In this document: in pieces, positions 58,846 through 64,000 of the stretch
How positions within the stretch are numbered: the stretch's first letter is position 1
Layout of the letters: each line of letters opens with the position of its first letter
Source of the DNA: Stenotrophomonas_A sp035629025
GTDB taxonomy: Bacteria; Pseudomonadota; Gammaproteobacteria; Xanthomonadales; Xanthomonadaceae
DNA length: 64,000 nucleotides
Assembly (NCBI GenBank): GCA_035629025.1
Contig: DASPIU010000059.1
Coordinates: forward strand, 62,001-126,000
Reading direction: 5' to 3'
The notes under the pieces: model-generated
What the model saw: the letters and a program-made list of their open reading frames with translations, nothing else
Databases searched by the model: none
Told to the model about the DNA's origin: nothing
Program-made: the position numbers and the translations under genes

Positions 58846-60327
58846 CTAGGATTCGGCGTGCGCCAGTGCGTTGGCGACTGCGGCGTCGGCGCCATCACCC
58901 ATTGCCGCATAGGCCTGCGTCAGTGCCTGCACGAATCGCGCATCGGCGGCCAGTGCACCGAACACGCCGTCGATCCGCAGGAAGGCGGCAACATCGGTGG
59001 CGGCATCGTCGTGCATGTTGCTGGCGATGCGCGCCAGGGGCTCCGCCATCGGATCGGCCAGCGCGATGCCTGCAGCCGTCTGCCGTCGCACGAAATGCAG
59101 CCAGGCGGCGACGGGCAGGCACAGCACGTTGATCGGCCGCGCGGCGGCCAGGGCTTCGGCGATCGTGCCAAGGAACCGCACCGGAATCTTCTGCGAGCCA
59201 TCCTGGGCGATCTGCAGCAGCCGATGGCGCACCGCCGGATTACCGAAGCGGGCGAGGATCGCATCGATATAACCCGGCGCATCGAAGCCTTCCGGCAGCA
59301 CGACATTGGGTGCAATGTGCGCGCGCAGCAGCCGGCCGACGAACGGGCCCAGCGCCGGGTGGCGCATGCCCGCGGCCACCGTTTCCAGCCCCAGCAAGGT
59401 GCCCAGATAGGCCAGCGCCGAATGCGGCGCGTTGAGCAGGCGCAACTTGGCGCGGTCATAGCCGGCGATATCACTGCTCATGGTCACGCCCACGCGGGCC
59501 CAGTCGGGCCGGCCGAGCGCGAAGTCGTCCTCCACCACCCACTGGCTGTAAGCCTCGCGCTGTACCGGCCAGGCGTCGTCCAGGCCCAGCGCCTGTGCTG
59601 CCCGCTCGCGCAGCGGCGCATCGCTGGCGGGGGTGATGCTGTCGACCATCGAACGCGGAAAGCGTGCGTGCGTGTCGATCCATGACGCCAGCCCCGGGTC
59701 CAGTTGCCGCGCGAACTGCACGCAGGCGCGGCGCAGCTTGCCGCCGTTGTCTGGCAGGTTGTCGCAACTGAGCACGCTGCAGGCCGGCACGCCGCGTTCG
59801 CGGCGCAAGCGCAGGCCAGCCACGACATGGCCAATCGCGCTGACCGGCGCATGCGGCGTGGCGAGGTCGTGGACGATATCCGGATGGGCGAGGTCGAGAT
59901 CGTCGCCGTGCAGGCAATACCCCTTCTCGGTCACGGTCAGCGTGACCAGCCGCACCGCCGGATCGGCCAGGCGCTCCAGGACCGCCGCCGGCTGCTGCGG
60001 CGCGCACAGGACTTCGCGCACCGCGCCGATCACGCGCCACTGCGGCGTTTCGCCAAGCAGCTCCAGCGTGTACAGGCCATCCTGCGGCTGCAGCGCATCG
60101 CGCACCTCAGGACTGCGCAGCGACACACCGCAGATTGCCCATTGCGGTTCACGATCCAGCAGCGCATCAATGTATACGGCCTGGTGCGCGCGATGAAATG
60201 CGCCAATGCCCAGATGCACGATGCCGATGCGCGTGCTGGCGCGGTCGTAGCGCGGGCGTGCCACCTCGGCCGGGAGGCGGCCGAGGGTGGCGTCGCACAG
60301 GCGCGGCAGGGGTTGGCCCAATGTCAC
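58846..60327 (-). CDS. uxuB: D-fructuronate reductase (mannitol dehydrogenase family)
   Basis: A 493-residue NAD-linked polyol dehydrogenase. IVHLGIGAFHRAHQAVYIDALL is the family's cofactor motif; VTEKGYCL, SCDNLPDNGGKL and the Lys in DRAKLRLLNAPHSALAYLG (active-site KxxxxN/H) follow. It reduces fructuronate from UxaC to mannonate. GTG start overlapping the GH3 stop (GTGA). In this locus fructuronate reductase is more likely than mannitol dehydrogenase. No uxuA is in the window. Confidence 0.93.
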   Translation of the reverse strand: MTLGQPLPRLCDATLGRLPAEVARPRYDRASTRIGIVHLGIGAFHRAHQAVYIDALLDREPQWAICGVSLRSPEVRDALQPQDGLYTLELLGETPQWRVIGAVREVLCAPQQPAAVLERLADPAVRLVTLTVTEKGYCLHGDDLDLAHPDIVHDLATPHAPVSAIGHVVAGLRLRRERGVPACSVLSCDNLPDNGGKLRRACVQFARQLDPGLASWIDTHARFPRSMVDSITPASDAPLRERAAQALGLDDAWPVQREAYSQWVVEDDFALGRPDWARVGVTMSSDIAGYDRAKLRLLNAPHSALAYLGTLLGLETVAAGMRHPALGPFVGRLLRAHIAPNVVLPEGFDAPGYIDAILARFGNPAVRHRLLQIAQDGSQKIPVRFLGTIAEALAAARPINVLCLPVAAWLHFVRRQTAAGIALADPMAEPLARIASNMHDDAATDVAAFLRIDGVFGALAADARFVQALTQAYAAMGDGADAAVANALAHAES

Positions 60328-63035
60328 TTGTCCACCGTGTACACCTGCCGCAGGCGGATGTCGGCACTGGAAGCGCCCACCTGCACTTCGTACTTGCCGG
60401 GATCCACCACATAGCGCTTGCGCTCGGCGTCATAGACGCGCAGATCACGTTCCGGCTGCACGGTGAAGCTCACCTCGCGTTGCTCGCCCGGCTGCAAGGT
60501 GACGCGGCTGAAGCCGCGCAGGTCCTTGAGCGCGCGCGTGCGCCTGGGGTCCAACGGCTTGAGATACAGCTGCACGACCTCGTCGGCCGCCATCTTGCCG
60601 CTGTTGCGCACCTTGACGCTGACCTGCAGCGGCTCGCCGGCCTTGCCCTGCCGGCGTTGCAGTGTCAGGTCGCCATAGTCGAACTTCGCGTAGCTCAGGC
60701 CATGGCCGAACGGATACAGCGCCTGGCCCTGGTAGTAGCGATAGGTGCGGCCCTGCATCGTGTAGTCGTCGAAGGCCGGCAGCGTGGCATCTTCCTTGTA
60801 GAAGGTGATCGGCAGGCGGCCGCCGGGACTGGTCTTGCCAAACAGCGCATCGGCTACCGCATCGCCGCCGCGCTGACCGGGATACCAGGCCAGCAGGATC
60901 GCCGGCAGGTGCTGCTGTGCCCAGTCAATCGCCAGCGCCGAGCCGGCGGTGAGCACGGCCACGACCGGCTTCCCGGTGCCCTGCAACGCCTCCAGCAGTT
61001 CGCGCTGCGGCTTGGGCAGGCGCAGGTCGGTGCGGTCGCCGCCGGCAAAGCCCGGGTAGCTGACATCCATCTCCTCGCCTTCGACATCGCCGGTGAGGCC
61101 GCCGACGAAGATCACCGCATCGGCATCGCGCGCGGCCTGCAGTGCTTCCTGCAACGGCGGTGCGCCGCCCGGCAGGCGCCAGGCCAGTTTCACTGCCGCA
61201 TCGCGTTCGTGTTCGTAGTACTCCAGGCGCAGGTCGTAGGCCTGGCCGCCGCGCAGGGCGAGGCTGGCATGTTCGGCCTGTGCGCGGTCGGCGTTGCGCC
61301 AGCGGTCCAGCACCAGCTTGCCGTCCACATAGAGGCGGAAGCCGTCGTTGGCGGTGACGCTGATGTCGTAGCTGCCGTCGCGCGGCGGCAGCAGCTGGCC
61401 GCTCCAGCGCACGCTGAAGTCATCGGCCGCCAGCGCCTTGTCGCGCGACAGTTCGCCGCGGGCGACGGCGTCATCGGTCGGCGCGCCGCGGTCCCAGCGG
61501 AACGCGACGCGCGAGTCGAGCCGGGTCAGCGCCGGCGTGCCGGCCAGCGCGGTGCCCTTGAAGTATTCGCCCTTCAAGCCGCGTTCGTTGGCCAGCGCCG
61601 AGGGGCGCAGGTAGCGCGGCTCGATCGGCACGTCGGCGTCGGGGTCGTCGCTGCGCTCGACCAGATCGCTGCCGCGCGCGTACACCACTTCGGCATTGGG
61701 CAGCGCCTTGCGGATGCCACGCAGCACGGTGACCGGGTCGGCCGGCGTGCCGTAGTAGTTGCCGAGCAAGGCCATCGGATCGTCGGCGGTCGGGCCGATC
61801 ACCGCCACCCGCTTGAGCGAGGGCGACAATGGCAGCAGCCCATCGTTCTTCAGCAGCACCAGCGACTCGCTCGCCGCGCGCAGGGCCAGGGCATCGTGGG
61901 CCGGCGACTGATTCACCGAGTACGGAATCTGCGCGTAAGCCACGCGCTCGGGTGGATCGAACATGCCCAGGCGCATCCGCGCGGTCATCAGCTTGCGCAC
62001 GGCTGCATCGATCTCGGCCTCGCTGATCAGCCCCTGCCTGACCGCATCGACCAGGGCGCCATAGGTGCGCCCGCAGTTCAGTTCCAGCCCGCGCTTGACC
62101 CCCAGCGCCGCGGCCTCGGCGGCGCTGCCGACGATCTTGTGGTGCTTGTAGATGTCCTCGATCGAATCACAGTCCGACACCACATAGCCGTCAAAGCCCC
62201 AGGCCTGGCGCAGGGTGTCCTGCAGCAGGAACTGGCTGGCCGAAGCCGACTCGCCATTGACGCGGTTGTAGGCGCCCATCACCGAATCCACGTGCGCCTC
62301 CTGCACCAGGGCCTGGAACGCCGGCAGATAGGTTTCGTAGAGATCACGCGGTTCCGGGTGCACGTCGAACTCGTGTCGGTTGTGCTCCGGGCCGCTGTGC
62401 ACGGCGAAGTGCTTGGCGGTGGCGTCGACCTTGCGGTATTTGGGGTCGTCGCCCTGCAGGCCCTCGACGAAGTTCACGCCCATGCGCGCGGTCAGGAACG
62501 GGTCTTCGCCATAGGTTTCCTGCCCGCGGCCCCAGCGCGGATCACGGAAGATGTTGATGTTCGGCGACCAGAAGGTCAGGCCCTGGTAGCGGCCATGCTG
62601 GTCGTGGCGCAGGAACTCGTGGTGCTTGGCCCGCGCCTCGTCGCTGATGGTGGTGGCGACCTGGTGCATCAGCGGGGTGTCGAAGGTCGCCGCCAGCGCG
62701 ATGGCCTGCGGGAACACGGTGGCGCCGCCGGCTCGGGCCACGCCATGCAGGGCCTCGTTCCACCAGTCGTAGGCTGGCACGCCCAGGCGCGCGATGGCCT
62801 GCGCGCTGTTCTGCATCTGCCCGACCTTTTCTTCCAGGGTCATCCGCGAGACGAGGTCGGCGGCACGCTCTTCAAAACCGCGGTCCGGGTCGAGGTACAG
62901 CGGGCGTGCATCCGCCGCTGCGGACGGCGCCGGCGACGTTGCGGGTGGCGCGGCACTGGCCGCGGTCAGCGGCAGCAGCGACAGCGCGACGGCCAACGCC
63001 AAAGCCTGGCGGCCACGATGGGGCAGCAGGTGCAT
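60324..63035 (-). CDS. Glycoside hydrolase family 3 beta-xylosidase/glucosidase with PA14 domain
   Basis: A 903-residue exported enzyme (signal ALALAVALSLLPLTAASA). N-terminal barrel with the nucleophile D288 (VVSDCDSIEDIY), preceded by KHFAVHSGPEHNRHEF and WSPNINIFRDPRWGRGQETYGEDP. A PA14-like insert (about residues 505-625: ALTRLDSRVAFRWD...LLPPRDGSYDISVTANDGFRLYVDG) lies in the second domain; a fibronectin-III-like domain ends it (YPFGHGLSYAKFDYGDL). Such PA14-GH3 enzymes remove xylose or glucose from oligosaccharides in the periplasm. AGGAGG site before the ATG. Confidence 0.94.
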   Translation of the reverse strand: MHLLPHRGRQALALAVALSLLPLTAASAAPPATSPAPSAAADARPLYLDPDRGFEERAADLVSRMTLEEKVGQMQNSAQAIARLGVPAYDWWNEALHGVARAGGATVFPQAIALAATFDTPLMHQVATTISDEARAKHHEFLRHDQHGRYQGLTFWSPNINIFRDPRWGRGQETYGEDPFLTARMGVNFVEGLQGDDPKYRKVDATAKHFAVHSGPEHNRHEFDVHPEPRDLYETYLPAFQALVQEAHVDSVMGAYNRVNGESASASQFLLQDTLRQAWGFDGYVVSDCDSIEDIYKHHKIVGSAAEAAALGVKRGLELNCGRTYGALVDAVRQGLISEAEIDAAVRKLMTARMRLGMFDPPERVAYAQIPYSVNQSPAHDALALRAASESLVLLKNDGLLPLSPSLKRVAVIGPTADDPMALLGNYYGTPADPVTVLRGIRKALPNAEVVYARGSDLVERSDDPDADVPIEPRYLRPSALANERGLKGEYFKGTALAGTPALTRLDSRVAFRWDRGAPTDDAVARGELSRDKALAADDFSVRWSGQLLPPRDGSYDISVTANDGFRLYVDGKLVLDRWRNADRAQAEHASLALRGGQAYDLRLEYYEHERDAAVKLAWRLPGGAPPLQEALQAARDADAVIFVGGLTGDVEGEEMDVSYPGFAGGDRTDLRLPKPQRELLEALQGTGKPVVAVLTAGSALAIDWAQQHLPAILLAWYPGQRGGDAVADALFGKTSPGGRLPITFYKEDATLPAFDDYTMQGRTYRYYQGQALYPFGHGLSYAKFDYGDLTLQRRQGKAGEPLQVSVKVRNSGKMAADEVVQLYLKPLDPRRTRALKDLRGFSRVTLQPGEQREVSFTVQPERDLRVYDAERKRYVVDPGKYEVQVGASSADIRLRQVYTVDK

Positions 63036-63036
63036 G

Positions 63037-64000
63037 TCAATCCTCCTGGAAGGGGGCCGCTTCGGCCCGGGCATAAGGCCCGATCGTGACACCGACGAAA
63101 CCGCCGGCCAGATCGGTGCTCAATACATGGATGTCTTCGCCGGCGCGCAGGGTCTGCCAGCCGTGTCCGGCATCGAAGGCAAAATCGCCGCGGCCGGCCT
63201 CGCCCTGCACGCGCAGGCGCAGGCTGTCGGCATCGGCGACGCGGGCCTGCGCGACCACGCGCGCATCGCCGGCCACATGGCGTTGCAGGAAGACTGTCGC
63301 GCCCTCGCCGCTGCGTTGTACGCCAACCACGTACCAGTGCTGCTCGTCCTGATACAGCGCCAGCCCGGCGCTGGTACCTGTCGCCTGCGGCACCTGCACG
63401 CGCAGCTCGCTGTCGAAGCGCAGGTGCTGCTGGCGCCGGCCGAGGAACGCGGGTGTGCCGTGGCTGTCGAGACCGTCGGCCTGTGGCGTCAGCAGCAGTT
63501 GCCCCGGCTTGCTGCGCAGGTCGGCCCAGGTCGGCGCCATGCGCAGGCTCAGCCATTCCGGGCGCAGCGTGGTGGCGCTGAAGTCGTCGCGCCATTCAAA
63601 GTTGCCGCTGCGTGGTGCCTGCGTGCCCTCGCCCATCCACGATGGCGCGGCCACCACCTGCGGGATCGGCTTGCCGGCATCGAGGATCACTGGCCAGCCA
63701 TCGCGCCAGGTGACCGGCAGCAGGAAGGTTTCGCGCCCGGTCTGGTAATGACCGTCGCCATAGATGCGGCTGGCAAGGAAGATCGCCCACCAGCTGCCGT
63801 CCTTGCCTTCGACCAGGTCGGCGTGGCCGGCATTGGCGATGGGGTCGGCGCGGTTGGCCGGCAGGTCGCGCTGGGTCAGGATCGGGTTGTGCGCGTACGG
63901 CGTGAACGGTCCCCAGGGCGAACGTGCGCGCAACACCACCTGCGAATGCTGCGGCCCGGTGCCGCCTTCCGCGCAGGACAGGTAGTACCAGCCATCGCGG
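63037..64000 (-). CDS. Glycoside hydrolase family 43 protein, 5' part beyond window
   Basis: The C-terminal ~320 residues of a GH43 protein whose start lies past the right window edge; the frame is open to the end (DGWYYLSCAEGGTGPQHSQ before the first internal Met). The propeller end (NAGHADLVEGKDGSWWAIFLASR, GRETFLLPVTWRDGWPVI) is followed by the concanavalin-like C-terminal domain (WRDDFSATTLRPEWLSLR, TSAGLALYQDEQHWYVVGV, GVTIGPYA) found in GH43 beta-xylosidases. Stop and GH3 start are one base apart, so they are one operon with uxuB. Confidence 0.9.
   Translation of the reverse strand, partial: RDGWYYLSCAEGGTGPQHSQVVLRARSPWGPFTPYAHNPILTQRDLPANRADPIANAGHADLVEGKDGSWWAIFLASRIYGDGHYQTGRETFLLPVTWRDGWPVILDAGKPIPQVVAAPSWMGEGTQAPRSGNFEWRDDFSATTLRPEWLSLRMAPTWADLRSKPGQLLLTPQADGLDSHGTPAFLGRRQQHLRFDSELRVQVPQATGTSAGLALYQDEQHWYVVGVQRSGEGATVFLQRHVAGDARVVAQARVADADSLRLRVQGEAGRGDFAFDAGHGWQTLRAGEDIHVLSTDLAGGFVGVTIGPYARAEAAPFQED

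Noticed and set aside
60135..63089. Plus-strand open frame of 984 codons opposite the GH3 and uxuB genes
   Set aside because: High-GC coding DNA often leaves long open frames on the opposite strand. The translation is low-complexity (Gln/Ala/His/Arg) with no domain, while the minus strand shows full GH3 and UxuB motifs.
1..64000. Search for prophage, insertion sequence or integrative-element marks
   Set aside because: No transposase, integrase, direct-repeat attachment site or tRNA was seen.

Overview
This window is GC-rich, densely coded bacterial chromosome. The organism is most likely a xylan-degrading member of the Xanthomonadaceae/Lysobacteraceae (Xanthomonas, Pseudoxanthomonas or Stenotrophomonas relatives). 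The clues are a copL-copA-copB copper set, three TonB-dependent receptors beside sugar or metal genes, palindromes that match the xylan-regulon operator I know from Xanthomonas, and CopL- and DUF4124-type small proteins. I saw no rRNA, tRNA, insertion sequence, prophage or CRISPR array.

Left part (1-22400). The window opens inside a glycosyltransferase/FAD-oxidoreductase fusion gene, followed by galE. A bd-type (CioAB-like) quinol oxidase comes next, then a minus-strand unit: a CopL-like protein, a TonB receptor, a PepSY membrane protein and a PepSY/2Fe-2S/FAD reductase. This unit looks like metal uptake coupled to reduction. A HutC-like GntR regulator with two operator-like sites faces it. 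The classical copper-resistance operon copL-copA-copB plus an EF-hand protein follows. Then come single genes: a stress-type SDR, a PQQ-dehydrogenase/PEBP fusion, a SemiSWEET-like protein, a zinc alcohol dehydrogenase, an FAD monooxygenase and a true FNR-type [4Fe-4S] regulator.

Middle part (22400-40700). A non-coding stretch carries three palindromic repeats. It is followed by a sugar-oxidation module: an SDR dehydrogenase, an unusual IclR regulator fused to an SMP-30 lactonase, a divergent TonB receptor and a sodium/solute symporter. Next is an operon for a 3-TM protein, a multicopper oxidase, an outer-membrane barrel and a SCO protein. A MarC protein, small secreted proteins, an M14 peptidase, a CorA transporter and pyruvate oxidase follow. 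Four perfect FNR-type boxes and one with a single mismatch lie upstream of genes between 21.6 and 36.2 kb, so much of this part may answer to oxygen.

Right part (40700-64000). This is a two-piece (glucurono)xylan utilisation locus. The first piece holds an aldose epimerase, a GH43 enzyme, a GPH symporter and a large TonB receptor on the minus strand; facing them are a hexuronate MFS transporter, uxaC, a secreted GH2 enzyme and a GH10 xylanase. The shared promoter region has two xyl-box palindromes. The second piece is uxuB, a GH3 beta-xylosidase and a GH43 enzyme cut by the window end. Between them lie an HPP membrane protein, an NTF2-like protein, a haloperoxidase-like hydrolase, a peroxiredoxin/DsbA-like pair, and a two-gene unit resembling a divergent HicA-type toxin-antitoxin module. 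Together the genes would import xylo-oligosaccharides, cut them in the periplasm, and send released glucuronate through UxaC and UxuB toward KDG.
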